Positions 36,690-46,731 of a stretch of 64,000 nucleotides of DNA are shown here, one piece after another. The notes under the pieces are model-generated. The model did no database searches and had not been told where the DNA came from. It worked only from the letters and a program-made list of their open reading frames with translations. The position numbers and the translations under genes were made by a program. How positions within the stretch are numbered: position 1 is the first letter of the stretch; every line of letters starts with the position of its first letter. The DNA comes from Xanthomonas cucurbitae (GTDB taxonomy: Bacteria > Pseudomonadota > Gammaproteobacteria > Xanthomonadales > Xanthomonadaceae): positions 62,001 to 126,000 of the forward strand of contig NZ_MDED01000006.1 of assembly GCF_002939885.1 (NCBI RefSeq). Reading direction: 5' to 3'.

Positions 36690-39635
36690 CTATCCCACCA
36701 ACCGGTCGCGCCCCAACCGTTTGGCCTGATACAGACGGCGATCGGCCAGGGCGAGCAGTTCGCGCCGGGTCGGCGCCTCCTCACTCATCGCCATGCCAAT
36801 GCTGGCCGTGCAGTGCACGCTGCCGCCGTCCACATCGATCGCGATTGTCGCCAAGCGTTGCCGCATGCCTTCGAACAGCGTGTGCGCCTGTGCCGCATCG
36901 CGCCCGGTCGCCGCCAGCAGGAACTCCTCGCCGCCATGGCGCGCGGCAAAGCAACGTCCCTGCGCATGTTCACTCAGGACCTCGGCTACCGCGCACAACA
37001 CTGCATCACCCACCTCATGACCATACGTGTCGTTGATGCGCTTGAAGTGATCGATATCCATCAACGCCAGCGCCAATGGCGCACCACCGGCGCGTGCCTC
37101 GTCGAACCATTGCTGCACTACGCGCTCGGCTTCGCGACGGTTCGGCAATGCGGTCAACACATCGTGGCTGGCGCGGTATTCCAGTTGACGCACCAGCGTT
37201 TCGCGCTCCTGGCTGGCTTGTTGCAAGGCCAGGTTCTTGTCGCGCAACTCGCGCGTGCGCCGGTCGATGACGGTATTGAGCTGGCGTTGGCGACGGCGGT
37301 AACTGGCCGTGCGCCATAAATAGAATGCGTAGACCAGGCCAGCCAGCAGCAACAGGCCCAGCGCGATCACTTCGCCACGGCGCCACCATGGCGGGGCCAG
37401 TGCCAGCGCCAGGCTGGATTCACCAAGCAAGGCGGTCTGCCGCCAATCCACCGGCAACGACATCGCCTGCACGCGGAAACGGAACCGCCCCGGCGGCAGG
37501 TTGGTGTACACCGCCTCGGTGGCGCCATCGGCATCCACCCACTCCGGATCGAATCCCTCCAACCGGTAGCGGTAGCGCACCTTGTCCGGCCTACGGAAAT
37601 TCAACCCGGCATAGCCGATCGCGATGCGCCGGGTGTCCGCGCCGAACCGGTGCGGCCCGCTCAGCGGCTGCACCATGCCGTCGACCAGCAGGCGCTCGAA
37701 CACGATCGGCACGCGATGGCCTTGCAAGGTGCCGACCCGCGCCGGATCGATCACCCCCAGGCCGGCAGCGGTGGGGAACAACAGCTGCCCGGCGTGCGTC
37801 AACCAGCCGGCCGGCGCACTGCTGCCGTTGCCCTGGTTGCCGGGCATGCCATCGCTGCGATCCACCACTTCCACGCTCAGTTGGTCGCGGGTGCCGGCAT
37901 CGATCTGGTCGAAGTCGCTGCGTGCAATGCGGAACACACCATGATTGCTGGACAGCCATAGATAGCCACGGCCATCGTCGATCACCCGGAACACCTTGTC
38001 GCGAGGCAGTCCGACGCGATGGTCGTACACGCGGAAGCGCCCAGCGCGCAGACGCAGCAGGCCGCGGTCGCTGGCGATCCACAGGTCGCCGTTGGCATCG
38101 CGCAGGAAATCGAAGGCGTTCTGTCCCGGGAAATCCTGCTCGCCCAGCCACGCACGGGTGCTGCCATCGGGCGACAGGGCGGTCATGCCGCGATCGGTAC
38201 CGCTCCACACCACCCCTTGCGCATCGCGGTACAGCGCCTGCACCGAGCCGTCGGGCACGCCGTCGGCGGCGGTGTACCGGCGCAGCGTGCCCTGCCGCCA
38301 GCGCAACAGGCCGCCGGTGGTGCCGATCCACAGATCCTCGCCATCGGGCAGCACCACGCGCACCGACGACGACGGCAGGCCGTCGGCCATGCCGATGCGC
38401 AACCGCACCAGGCCTTGCGCATCCAGGCGTACCACGCCCTGGCTGTAGGTGCCGGCCCAGACGCCGCCATCGCCCGCATCGGCCAGCGACAGCACCGACT
38501 GCTCCGGCACGCGCCCATCGACACCGGGCTGCAGCGCGACCCGGCTGATGCGGCCGTCGCGCCAGCGATCCAGTCCCACTGCGCTGCCCACCCACACGGT
38601 GCCGTCCGCCGTCTGCAGGACCGAGCGCACATAGTCCGACGCCAGCCCATCGGCCTGGGTGACGCCATACGCGGCACCCTCGGCAATCCGGAACAGCCCA
38701 TGGGTGCTGCCAACCCAGATCAGGCCTTCGGCATCTTCCAGCAACGCCGGGCTGGCCACACCGGAGACGGCGATCTGTTCATCGCGCGCATCCGCTGGGT
38801 TGTGCACCACCAGCGTGCCGGTCGGCATGCTCATCCACAGCTGTCCGCGCCGGTCCAGCAACAGGGCGTCCACACGCTGCCCCTGGCGGAAGCGCTGCAG
38901 GCCACCGCCACGCCCCCACCACCACACGCCGTCGTCGCCGGCAACCAGCAAGCCGCCGTCGCGGTCGCTGGCCAGACGTCGTACCGACGCCGCCTGCATG
39001 CCGTGCGCCCTGCCCCAGGCAGCCGCTGCCCCGCCTGCTGCCGGCAGGCGGTACAACCCCACATCGGTGCCGATCCATAGATCGCCCCCAGCGTCGGCCT
39101 GCAAGGCGGTGATCCGCGCGCGTGGCAGGCCCGCCTGACGGCCAATGTCCAGCAGCCGCCCGTCCGGCTCGATGCGGTACAGCGTCTGCGGCGTGCCAAC
39201 CCACAACGCGCCGTCGGCGCCGCGCAACAACGCACTGACGGCCAGGTGGCGGGCCGGGGCACCGCCCAGCTGTTGCCAGTTGCCGTCCTGATAGCGGTAC
39301 ACCCCATCGAAAGCCGTGCCGAACAGCATGGCGGCGCCGTCGCGCACCACCACGAACACGCCACCCAACTCCACCCCCGGCGTGTTCTGGCGATCGTAGA
39401 CGGTGAAGTCGCGGCCGTTGAAGCGCGCCACGCCTTCCCAGGTGCCGACCCAGATCAGCCCGTCCGCGCCCTGGGCCACAGCATGCACCAGGTTGTGCGG
39501 CAACCCATCCTCCATGGTCCAGCGCGTGACGGTGTGGTAGGGGGTGTGCCGGGGTGGCTGCGCGATGGCCGGCAGCCACCCGGGCAGCAGGCAGCACAAC
39601 AAGGCCCAGACCCACGCACGCGCCGCACGCGGCAT
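36690..39635 (-). CDS. Diguanylate cyclase with periplasmic two-component-regulator propeller
   Basis: The protein, about 981 residues, has a signal peptide (MPRAARAWVWALLCCLLPGW), two seven-bladed propeller-like halves built of repeated Reg_prop units (for example DGLIWVGTWEGVARFNG, DLWIGTDVGLYRL, DLWIASDRGLLRLR), a Y_Y_Y domain (YAGLNFRRPDKVRYRYRLEG), a membrane helix near LGLLLLAGLVYAFYLW, a short coiled coil and a C-terminal GGDEF domain. The active site is RHGGEEF, intact for cyclic di-GMP synthesis. The inhibitory RxxD I-site expected just upstream is absent. The signal is presumably sensed in the periplasm. The start is chosen for the signal peptide; its ribosome-binding site is poor. 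Confidence 0.88.
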   Translation of the reverse strand: MPRAARAWVWALLCCLLPGWLPAIAQPPRHTPYHTVTRWTMEDGLPHNLVHAVAQGADGLIWVGTWEGVARFNGRDFTVYDRQNTPGVELGGVFVVVRDGAAMLFGTAFDGVYRYQDGNWQQLGGAPARHLAVSALLRGADGALWVGTPQTLYRIEPDGRLLDIGRQAGLPRARITALQADAGGDLWIGTDVGLYRLPAAGGAAAAWGRAHGMQAASVRRLASDRDGGLLVAGDDGVWWWGRGGGLQRFRQGQRVDALLLDRRGQLWMSMPTGTLVVHNPADARDEQIAVSGVASPALLEDAEGLIWVGSTHGLFRIAEGAAYGVTQADGLASDYVRSVLQTADGTVWVGSAVGLDRWRDGRISRVALQPGVDGRVPEQSVLSLADAGDGGVWAGTYSQGVVRLDAQGLVRLRIGMADGLPSSSVRVVLPDGEDLWIGTTGGLLRWRQGTLRRYTAADGVPDGSVQALYRDAQGVVWSGTDRGMTALSPDGSTRAWLGEQDFPGQNAFDFLRDANGDLWIASDRGLLRLRAGRFRVYDHRVGLPRDKVFRVIDDGRGYLWLSSNHGVFRIARSDFDQIDAGTRDQLSVEVVDRSDGMPGNQGNGSSAPAGWLTHAGQLLFPTAAGLGVIDPARVGTLQGHRVPIVFERLLVDGMVQPLSGPHRFGADTRRIAIGYAGLNFRRPDKVRYRYRLEGFDPEWVDADGATEAVYTNLPPGRFRFRVQAMSLPVDWRQTALLGESSLALALAPPWWRRGEVIALGLLLLAGLVYAFYLWRTASYRRRQRQLNTVIDRRTRELRDKNLALQQASQERETLVRQLEYRASHDVLTALPNRREAERVVQQWFDEARAGGAPLALALMDIDHFKRINDTYGHEVGDAVLCAVAEVLSEHAQGRCFAARHGGEEFLLAATGRDAAQAHTLFEGMRQRLATIAIDVDGGSVHCTASIGMAMSEEAPTRRELLALADRRLYQAKRLGRDRLVG

Positions 39636-40005
39636 GCCTCTGCCGCGAACGTAAGCTGCCTGCGTATACGCCCGGTCCCTGTCCACCTGTCCCCTCTTCC
39701 GTCCATGCCCGATGGCGTTGCTCTCCAGCGAGCGCCAGCAGGCGGTCTGCCACGCTAGCACCGGGACCTTTGCACCGCCCTAGGTAAATTCCCCACAGCT
39801 GCCAGGCGAACCATGACACCGGGAGCATTCGAATGAAACCATGATAGGCCATCACGATCTCGGCATTGGCGGCAGCGATCGACACCCCGATTCCCGCAGC
39901 CCGGGTCAACGCACGTTCCAGCCGCACGACACCGCCCGCATGCGGCACTGATGCGTTCAGCCGGCCGAGTATAAATATAGAACCCGATGGTCTAGTATTG
40001 AGCGC
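39636..40005 (+). other. Intergenic gap upstream of the TetR gene
   Basis: About 370 bases between divergent genes with no supported ORF. Near the right end, TAGAACCCGATGGTCTA (39978-39994) is a partial dyad (TAGA...TCTA) next to an A/T-rich -10-like TATAAATATA, a possible TetR operator and promoter. Nothing else was recognised. Confidence 0.35.
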
Positions 40006-40659
40006 ATGCCCCGCCCGCCCCCCCTCAAGCCAAAGGCCCGCAACACCGGCCCGGGGCGTCCCAAAGATCTTGGCAAGCGCGCTGCCATTCTCGCTGCCGC
40101 CCGTGCGCTGTTCATGGACCAAGGCTACGCCGGCGTCAGCATGGATGGGATCGCCGCCCTGGCGGGGGTCTCCAAACTGACCGTCTACAGCCACTTCGGC
40201 GACAAGGAAAGCCTGTTCTCCGAGGCGATCCGCGCGCAGTGCCAGCAGATGATGCCTGACGACCTGTTCAATCAGGCGCCAACGGGTGCGTTGCGCGATC
40301 AGCTGGTTGAGATCGCACATGCGTTCTTTGCCATGGTCAGCACCGAGTCGGCCATTTCCACCCACCGCATGATGATGGCGCCGGGCACCGGCGATGCGCA
40401 TGTGCGCGAGATGTTCTGGAATGCCGGCCCCAAGCGAACCCAACAGGCGCTGGCCGAGTTCCTGGCCGCGCGGGTGGCCGACGGGCAATTGGAGATTCCC
40501 GATCTGCCGCGCGCGGCCTCGCAGTTCTTCAGCCTGCTCAAGGGCGAGCTGTACGCCTTGATGATGTGCGGCCTGCATGGCCAGCCCAGCCGTGCACAGG
40601 TGGATGAGCACATCGCCTCCAGCGTGGATTTCTTCCTGAAGGCCTATGCGCCGCGTTGA
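40006..40659 (+). CDS. TetR-family transcriptional regulator
   Basis: The 217-residue repressor-type protein has an N-terminal TetR HTH (AILAAARALFMDQGYAGVSM, then DGIAALAGVSKLTVYSHFGDK) and a variable helical ligand-binding part (C-terminal TetR_C domain). It precedes pcm and tolC on the same strand with about 130 bases to pcm. By analogy with efflux loci it may regulate the downstream outer-membrane efflux gene, but no pump genes are adjacent. Confidence 0.9.
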   Translation: MPRPPPLKPKARNTGPGRPKDLGKRAAILAAARALFMDQGYAGVSMDGIAALAGVSKLTVYSHFGDKESLFSEAIRAQCQQMMPDDLFNQAPTGALRDQLVEIAHAFFAMVSTESAISTHRMMMAPGTGDAHVREMFWNAGPKRTQQALAEFLAARVADGQLEIPDLPRAASQFFSLLKGELYALMMCGLHGQPSRAQVDEHIASSVDFFLKAYAPR

Positions 40660-40787
40660 TCGACGATGCCCTTTGGTCGCGATGACTTCCGGCACTGCGC
40701 CGGCCTTCGATGCGCGGCGATGCTAGATGCGCCAGCTGCCCCGTGCACCGGTAAAATGTCTGCCCCGCCGCGTTGGATAACCGCACC

Positions 40788-41444
40788 ATGACGATCGATT
40801 TCACCCAGGCCCGCGAAAAGATGGTCGAACAGCAGATCCGGCCGTGGGACGTGCTGGATCTGCGCGTGCTCGACGTGCTGGCGCGCCTGCCGCGCGAAGC
40901 CTTCGTACCGGAGGCCTACAAGACCCTGGCTTATGTCGATGTGGAAATTCCGCTGTCGGCCGGCCACAAGATGATGAAGCCGGTGGTCGAAGGCCGCATG
41001 CTGCAAGCCTTGGACCTGCAGCCGGGCGAAGACCTGCTGGAAATCGGCACCGGCAGCGGCTTTTCAACCGCCTGCCTGGCCGCGTTGACCCGCGAAGTGC
41101 TCAGCCTGGAGATCGATCCGGCGCTGGCCATGGCGGCACGCGCCAATCTCGATCACGCCGGCCTCGGCAGCAATGTGCGCATCGAGACCGCTGACGTGTT
41201 CGGCTGGCAGAGCGAGCGCCGCTTCGATGCCATCTGCGTCACCGGCGCGGTCGATACGCTGCCCGTCCAGTGGCTGCAATGGCTGCGCCCGAATGGCCGG
41301 CTGTTCGTGGTGCGCGGTCACGCTCCGGTGATGGAAGCGGTCCTGGTCCGTGGCGAGGTCAACGCCCCGCGTATCGAATCGTTGTTCGAAACCGACCTCG
41401 CCTATCTCCAGGGCGCCGCACCGACGCCCCGATTCCACTTCTGA
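40788..41444 (+). CDS. pcm: Protein-L-isoaspartate O-methyltransferase-like protein
   Basis: The 218-residue SAM-dependent methyltransferase resembles PIMT, which repairs isoaspartyl residues. The N-terminal helix MTIDFTQAREKMVEQQIRPW, the region around PLSAGHKMMKP, and SAM motif I (DLLEIGTGSGFSTACLAAL) are visible. This is the variant type usually found next to tolC in xanthomonads and other gammaproteobacteria rather than the canonical Pcm beside surE, so substrate repair activity is not certain. tolC begins 19 bases downstream. Confidence 0.85.
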   Translation: MTIDFTQAREKMVEQQIRPWDVLDLRVLDVLARLPREAFVPEAYKTLAYVDVEIPLSAGHKMMKPVVEGRMLQALDLQPGEDLLEIGTGSGFSTACLAALTREVLSLEIDPALAMAARANLDHAGLGSNVRIETADVFGWQSERRFDAICVTGAVDTLPVQWLQWLRPNGRLFVVRGHAPVMEAVLVRGEVNAPRIESLFETDLAYLQGAAPTPRFHF

Positions 41445-41463
41445 TTCCCAAGGACGCTTCCCG

Positions 41464-42837
41464 ATGATCCGCCGATCCCTCGCCCTGGCCCTGGCCGCCG
41501 CCCTGTCACCGATGGCTGCACACGCCACCGATCTGCTGCAGGTCTACGAAATGGCCCGCAACGGCGACCCGCAACTGGCTGCGGCCGAGTCGACCCGGCT
41601 GATCAATCGGGAGGGGCAGGTGCAGGCGCGCGCGGCGTTGTTGCCGCAGCTCAACGGGCAGGCCGATTACAACAAGGCGCATCGCGAGATCGAGCGCGTG
41701 GATGGCCGCATCACCACCTCTTCGCGCTCGCAGCAGATCCAGGCCAGCCAGACCATCTTCAACTGGTCGCAGTTCGCCACCTTGCGTGCGCAGCGCGAGA
41801 TTGCCAAGGCAGCGGATTTCACCCTGGCATCGGCCAACAACGACCTGATTACCCGCACGTCGGCAGCGTATTTCCAGGTCCTGGTGGGCATCGAATCGCT
41901 GGCCGCCGCAGAGACCAACGAAGCGGCTGCCAAGAAGCAGTTCGACTTTGCCGACAAGCGCCTGGAGGTTGGCCTGGCGCCGATCACCGACGTGCATGAA
42001 GCCCGTGCCCAGTACGATCAGGCGCGCGCGGACACCATCAACGCGCGCAACCTGTTGAAGGACTACTACCAGGCACTGACCGAACTCACCGGCCAGCCGG
42101 TGCAGGCCTTGCGTGCGCTGCCGGAAGACTTCCGGCCCGAAGTGCCGGCCGCCTACGGCAATGTCGATCAACTGGTCTCCGCCGCCGTCGCCGACAACCC
42201 GGAGCTGAAGGCACAGCAGCTGCAGGTGAGCGCCGCCGAGGCGCAGGTCAACGCCGCGCGGGCGGGCCACCTGCCGACCATCAGCCTGAACGGTAACGTG
42301 GGGCGTAGCAACAGCTGGGGCACTGGCGCCGCCGAAAGCGGCGTATTCACCACGCAGGGCCGCGACATCGACACCGATTCCATCGGTTTCACTGTCTCCG
42401 TCCCGATTTTCGCCGGCGGCGCCACGCAATCGGCCGTACGTCAGGCGCTGGCGCGCCGCGATGTGCAACAGGACACCTACGAGCAGCAGAAGCGCGCGCT
42501 GGACCGCAACACCCGCAATGCCTACCAGAACGTGGTCGCCGGCATCAGCGAGGTGGAAGCACGCCGCCTGGCCGTGGTCTCGGCGCAGGCCGCCTACGAC
42601 GCGTCGCAAGTCGGCCTGGAAGTGGGCACCCGCACCGTGCTGGATCTGGTGCAGAACCAGCGCACGCTGTTCCAGGCGCAGGTGAACTACGCACAGGCAC
42701 GCTACAACTTCCTGCAGAGCCGCCTGCTGCTGGGCCAGGCCATCGGCAAGCTGGACATCTCCGACCTGCAGGACGTCAATCGTCTGCTGTCGAAGGATGC
42801 CGAAGCCGGGCTGCGCAGTAGCGGTTCGCTGCAGTAA
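41464..42837 (+). CDS. tolC: TolC-family outer-membrane efflux protein
   Basis: The 457-residue trimeric outer-membrane channel serves type I secretion and tripartite efflux. The signal peptide (MIRRSLALALAAALSPMAAH, then ATDLLQVYEMA) is followed by two repeated OEP halves; the second starts near NVDQLVSAAVADNPELKAQQ. YQARYNFLQSR-like and the NPDL/NPELK motifs are typical. It is closely spaced after pcm and ends in a good terminator. Confidence 0.93.
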   Translation: MIRRSLALALAAALSPMAAHATDLLQVYEMARNGDPQLAAAESTRLINREGQVQARAALLPQLNGQADYNKAHREIERVDGRITTSSRSQQIQASQTIFNWSQFATLRAQREIAKAADFTLASANNDLITRTSAAYFQVLVGIESLAAAETNEAAAKKQFDFADKRLEVGLAPITDVHEARAQYDQARADTINARNLLKDYYQALTELTGQPVQALRALPEDFRPEVPAAYGNVDQLVSAAVADNPELKAQQLQVSAAEAQVNAARAGHLPTISLNGNVGRSNSWGTGAAESGVFTTQGRDIDTDSIGFTVSVPIFAGGATQSAVRQALARRDVQQDTYEQQKRALDRNTRNAYQNVVAGISEVEARRLAVVSAQAAYDASQVGLEVGTRTVLDLVQNQRTLFQAQVNYAQARYNFLQSRLLLGQAIGKLDISDLQDVNRLLSKDAEAGLRSSGSLQ

Positions 42838-42860
42838 GGCCGCACGCAGGAGATTGTATA

Positions 42861-42883
42861 GGCGGGCGCAAGCCCGCCTTTTT
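42861..42883 (+). terminator. Rho-independent terminator after tolC
   Basis: GGCGGGC (42861-42867) pairs with GCCCGCC (42872-42878) around GCAA, followed by five Ts. It lies 24 bases after the tolC stop. Confidence 0.9.
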
Positions 42884-43042
42884 CGTGCGTGGGCACCACA
42901 GCGCGAAGCACAGGCAGCGTGCCATGGCCCGGCACGCCGACGCGCGGAGCGACCTGCCTTCAGCCCTGCCTCCCTGGTGACGGGCGGTGCATCCCATGGC
43001 AGGCGCGTGGACGCGAACGACCGCTCCAGGCCGCGCTACTCA

Positions 43043-44356
43043 TCAGAGCGCGACGTTGCCGGCGACCGGCGGCAGATCCGGCGCAATCTGCACCAGCGTT
43101 CGCGCCACCGCCCCCTTGCCGTTGGCGACCAGTGCCAACCCCGCCGCCGCCATCGCTGCGCGTTGCGCAGGGTCGCCAAGCAACCGCGCCAGATCGCGAT
43201 ACACGCCATCGGCATCCTCGCAGATGGCCACCGCGTCGGCCTCGCGCATGCGGCGCGAGATTTCCGAGAAGTTATGCAGATGCGGGCCGGTCACCGCCGG
43301 CGTGCCCACCGCTGCAGGTTCCAGCAGATTGTGCCCGCCGACCGGCTGCAGGCTGCCGCCGACGAAGGCCACCTGCGCGCAGGCATAGAAACTCATCAAC
43401 TCACCCAGAGTATCGATGACGAACACCGCATCGCGCGCCTGTGGCCATTGCTGCGCCTTGCGCGTACTCACGCGCCAGCCGCGTTCGCGCGCCAGCGCCT
43501 CCACCTTGGCAAAGCGCTCCGGATGACGCGGCGCCCACAACAGCAACAGATCGGGAAACTGGGCCAGCAACCGCGCATGGATATCCAGCACCGCCGCTTC
43601 CTCGCCTTCGTGCGTGCTGGCAGCGATCCACACCGGGCGCGTGGCTGGCACCTGCGCGCGGAACTGCGCCACCAGCGCCTGCAACTGGGATGGCGCGGCG
43701 ATATCGAACTTCAGGTTACCCAGCGCCACCACCTGCTCCGGCCGCGCGCCCAGGGTGAGGAAACGTTCCGCATCGTCCTGCGATTGCGCCGCCACGCAGG
43801 TCACCGTGCGCAACGCGCGGGCGATCAACGGGGCCAGCACGCGGTAACCACGCAGCGAGCGCGCCGACAGCCGCGCATTGAGGATGTACAACGGGATCGC
43901 GCGATCGCGGCAACCGAACAACATGTTCGGCCACAACTCGGTTTCCAGGATCAGCGCAAGGCGCGGACGGAAATGCTCCAGGAACCGGCCCACGCTGCCG
44001 GGCACGTCGTACGGCAGATACACATGATCCACCGCATCGCCCCACACCGCGCGCACGCGCTCGGAGCCAGTGGGCGTGATGGTGGTGATGACCCAGCGGA
44101 TATCCGGCCGCTGCGCACGCAAGGCATTGACCAATGGCGCGGCCGCATTGACCTCCCCCACCGACACCGCATGCAGCCACACGCGCGGGCGACCACGCGC
44201 GTGCGTGTAGGACGCGTAGCGCTCGTTCCAGCGATTGAAGTATTCGCGCACGCGGAACCCGCGCCACACCAGGTGGTACACCGTGATCGGCAGCAACAGG
44301 TACAACAGCGCCGAGTACAGCCCACGCAACAGCCATTCGATCGGGTCTTTCCGCAT
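43043..44356 (-). CDS. waaA: 3-deoxy-D-manno-octulosonic acid (Kdo) transferase
   Basis: The 437-residue inner-membrane-anchored glycosyltransferase adds Kdo to lipid A precursor. An N-terminal hydrophobic anchor (LLRGLYSALLYLLLPITVYH) precedes the GT-B fold; WLHAVSVGEVNAA, ETELWPNMLF and the nucleotide-sugar-binding region GGSLQPVGGHNLLEPAA are diagnostic. ATG 44356 (MRKDPIEWLL) gives the family N terminus; an in-frame ATG 15 codons upstream is less likely. It is divergent from the lipid A acyltransferase gene. Confidence 0.95.
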   Translation of the reverse strand: MRKDPIEWLLRGLYSALLYLLLPITVYHLVWRGFRVREYFNRWNERYASYTHARGRPRVWLHAVSVGEVNAAAPLVNALRAQRPDIRWVITTITPTGSERVRAVWGDAVDHVYLPYDVPGSVGRFLEHFRPRLALILETELWPNMLFGCRDRAIPLYILNARLSARSLRGYRVLAPLIARALRTVTCVAAQSQDDAERFLTLGARPEQVVALGNLKFDIAAPSQLQALVAQFRAQVPATRPVWIAASTHEGEEAAVLDIHARLLAQFPDLLLLWAPRHPERFAKVEALARERGWRVSTRKAQQWPQARDAVFVIDTLGELMSFYACAQVAFVGGSLQPVGGHNLLEPAAVGTPAVTGPHLHNFSEISRRMREADAVAICEDADGVYRDLARLLGDPAQRAAMAAAGLALVANGKGAVARTLVQIAPDLPPVAGNVAL

Positions 44357-44442
44357 GCATGCAGGATACGGGAGCGCTGCAGCCTGCGCATGTGCGCGCA
44401 ACCGCGCGCGATCGGCCGGGCACGATCCCTTAGAATCGACGC

Positions 44443-45363
44443 ATGTCCGAATCCACCCATCTCGCCGCCCGCCCCTCCCTGCGCAATCCCAGGCACTGGC
44501 CCATGTACCTCGGCCTGACGGTGATGGTGCTGGCCGGGCGGCTGCCCTGGACGCTGCAGCGTCCGCTGGGCCGCGGCGTGGGCTGGATCGCGATGCGCCT
44601 GGCCGGCACGCGCCGGCGTGCGGCCGAGGTCAACCTCAAGCTGTGCTTTCCCGAGCAGGACGATGCCTGGCGGGCACGACTGTTGCGCGACAGCTTCGAT
44701 GCGCTGGGCGTGGGCCTGTTCGAATTTGCGCGCGCCTGGTGGGGCAGCATCGACGCCATTCGCCCGGGTGTGCAGATCGAAGGCCTGGAGCATCTGCAGC
44801 GGCTACAGGAACAAAAGCGCGGCGTGCTGCTGGTATCCGGCCACTTCATGACGCTGGAGATTTGCGGGCGCCTGTTGTGCGACCATGTCCCGCTGGCCGG
44901 CATGTACCGCAAGCACCGCAACCCGGTGTTCGAATGGGCGGTCAAGCGTGGCCGCCTGCGCTATGCCACGCACATGTTTGCCAACGAAGACCTGCGCGCC
45001 ACCATCAAGCATCTCAAGCGCGGCGGTTTGCTGTGGTACGCACCGGACCAGGACATGCGCGGCAAGGACACCGTGTTCGTGCCGTTCTTCGGCCATCCGG
45101 CGTCCACCATCACCGCCACCCATCAGCTGGCGCGGCTGACCGGCTGCGCGGTGGTGCCGTACTTCCATCGCCGCGAAGGCGGCCGCTACATCCTCAAGAT
45201 CGCGCCGCCGCTGGTGGGCATTCCCTCGGAGGATGTCATCGCCGACACCACCGAGGTCAACGCCGCGATCGAGGACATGGTGCGCGAAGCACCGGATCAA
45301 TACCTGTGGATCCATCGCCGCTTCAAGCGCCAACCGGGCGGGCGTAGCGCGTTCTATCAATGA
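44443..45363 (+). CDS. lpxL: Lipid A biosynthesis acyltransferase (LpxL/HtrB family)
   Basis: The 306-residue inner-membrane enzyme adds a secondary acyl chain to Kdo-lipid A. The catalytic HX4E motif is H134-E139 in GHFMTLE; the MYRKHRNP and WYAPDQDMRGK blocks are family-typical. An N-terminal hydrophobic anchor follows residue 20. The neighbouring waaA supplies its acceptor. Which acyl chain is used (LpxL versus LpxM type) cannot be told. Confidence 0.9.
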   Translation: MSESTHLAARPSLRNPRHWPMYLGLTVMVLAGRLPWTLQRPLGRGVGWIAMRLAGTRRRAAEVNLKLCFPEQDDAWRARLLRDSFDALGVGLFEFARAWWGSIDAIRPGVQIEGLEHLQRLQEQKRGVLLVSGHFMTLEICGRLLCDHVPLAGMYRKHRNPVFEWAVKRGRLRYATHMFANEDLRATIKHLKRGGLLWYAPDQDMRGKDTVFVPFFGHPASTITATHQLARLTGCAVVPYFHRREGGRYILKIAPPLVGIPSEDVIADTTEVNAAIEDMVREAPDQYLWIHRRFKRQPGGRSAFYQ

Positions 45364-45399
45364 CGCCGCTGCACGGGCCGGCGCTGATAGCGCCGTTAC

Positions 45400-46731
45400 T
45401 CAGCGCGGCGACGGTTCGCCATCGTCATTGAGCAACGCGCCGGCATACAACCCGGCCAGCATCAGGAACAGCCCGCCCCAGAAGCTGGAATAGAACGCCA
45501 GGTGCGTGTTGAACGGGAACACCGTGGCCACCAGCGCGATCATCGCCGGGCGCGCCTGCTCGCGCGCAGCAGCGTTCGAATAACGCCACGCGCGCCACGC
45601 CTGCGCGGCACCGGCCAGCCACAGCAGCAGCCCGATCAGCCCGGTTTCGGCCAGGATTTCCAGCACGATCTGATGCGCATGCAGGGCCGGCCCCTCGCCC
45701 CATGCCGGCGCTTGGGCAGGGGCCGGGTTGCAGGCCGGATAGGCCTGGCGGAAACCGCGCGCGCCGACGCCGTTGACTGGATGTTCGAGAATCATGCACA
45801 GCGCCGCGCCCCAGATCTGGCCGCGCCCGGACAAGGCCTGATCCACACCCTGACCGCCATTGCCAAACGCCAGGGCGGTGCGCTGGATGCGCTCGCGCGC
45901 CTGCGGCGCCACCACCACCACTGCGCCGGCCAACAGCACGCCCGCCACGGCCACCGCCAACAACCGGCGGCAGCCCAGCAATTGCCAGCCGGACAGCAGC
46001 ACGATCACCGCGTAGGTGATCCACGAGGCACGCGAACCGGCCAGCACCAGCACCACGCCCACCGCGGCTGCCGCACCCGCCCAGGCCCAGACGTGGCGTC
46101 GTCCCAGCGCCAGCAGCAAGAACGGCGACAGGCTGGCCAGGGTCTGCCCGAACTTGAGGTTGCACGGCCCCAGCACGCCACTGAGACGGTCCACCAACGC
46201 CAGCTCCCGCGCCGTGCACAGCTCGTGGCCGCTGATGAGCTGCTTGAGCTGGTCCAACCCGAAGAACAGCGGGCTGCTGCCGGACACCGCCTGTAATAAG
46301 CCATCGAATGTCCACACCGCACCGATCACCGCCAGGCCGGTAAAGGTGCGGCGGCGGCGCTGTGGATTGGCCACCGCGATCGCGCACAACCACATGAAAG
46401 GCAGATAACGCAGATCGGTGGCCGACTTGCGCAGCGCACGGCCGGCATCCAGCGCATCGAAGGCCGACACCAGCTGCGGTAGCCAATAGGCGAAGAACAG
46501 GACGCTGGTCAGCGCCCAGGCCGCGCCACTGAGCAATCCGGTGCCACCCCGAAAGCGCGCGTGCAACAAGCGATAGGCCGCCAACAGTGCGCCCAGCGAC
46601 AGCACGGTTTCGGCCAGACCCGGCGTAGGCCACAGCGCAACGAACAGGATCACCCACACGGGTGCCCAGCGGCCGGCATCGGGAGTCAGGCTGGGCGGGG
46701 GCGCCAGGGCGTCAGCGGCGGAGTTCGTCAT
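45400..46731 (-). CDS. O-antigen ligase-like membrane protein (Wzy_C family)
   Basis: The 443-residue protein has about ten to twelve membrane segments and the Wzy_C-type periplasmic loop containing SGRGQIWGAALCMILEHPVN and the conserved His region ALHAHQIVLEILAETG. This pattern fits O-antigen ligase (WaaL) or a related polymerase. The start overlaps the end of the upstream glycosyltransferase gene by 20 bases, so they form a unit. The symbol waaL is plausible but not assigned, because ligase and polymerase members cannot be separated by eye. Confidence 0.8.
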   Translation of the reverse strand: MTNSAADALAPPPSLTPDAGRWAPVWVILFVALWPTPGLAETVLSLGALLAAYRLLHARFRGGTGLLSGAAWALTSVLFFAYWLPQLVSAFDALDAGRALRKSATDLRYLPFMWLCAIAVANPQRRRRTFTGLAVIGAVWTFDGLLQAVSGSSPLFFGLDQLKQLISGHELCTARELALVDRLSGVLGPCNLKFGQTLASLSPFLLLALGRRHVWAWAGAAAAVGVVLVLAGSRASWITYAVIVLLSGWQLLGCRRLLAVAVAGVLLAGAVVVVAPQARERIQRTALAFGNGGQGVDQALSGRGQIWGAALCMILEHPVNGVGARGFRQAYPACNPAPAQAPAWGEGPALHAHQIVLEILAETGLIGLLLWLAGAAQAWRAWRYSNAAAREQARPAMIALVATVFPFNTHLAFYSSFWGGLFLMLAGLYAGALLNDDGEPSPR

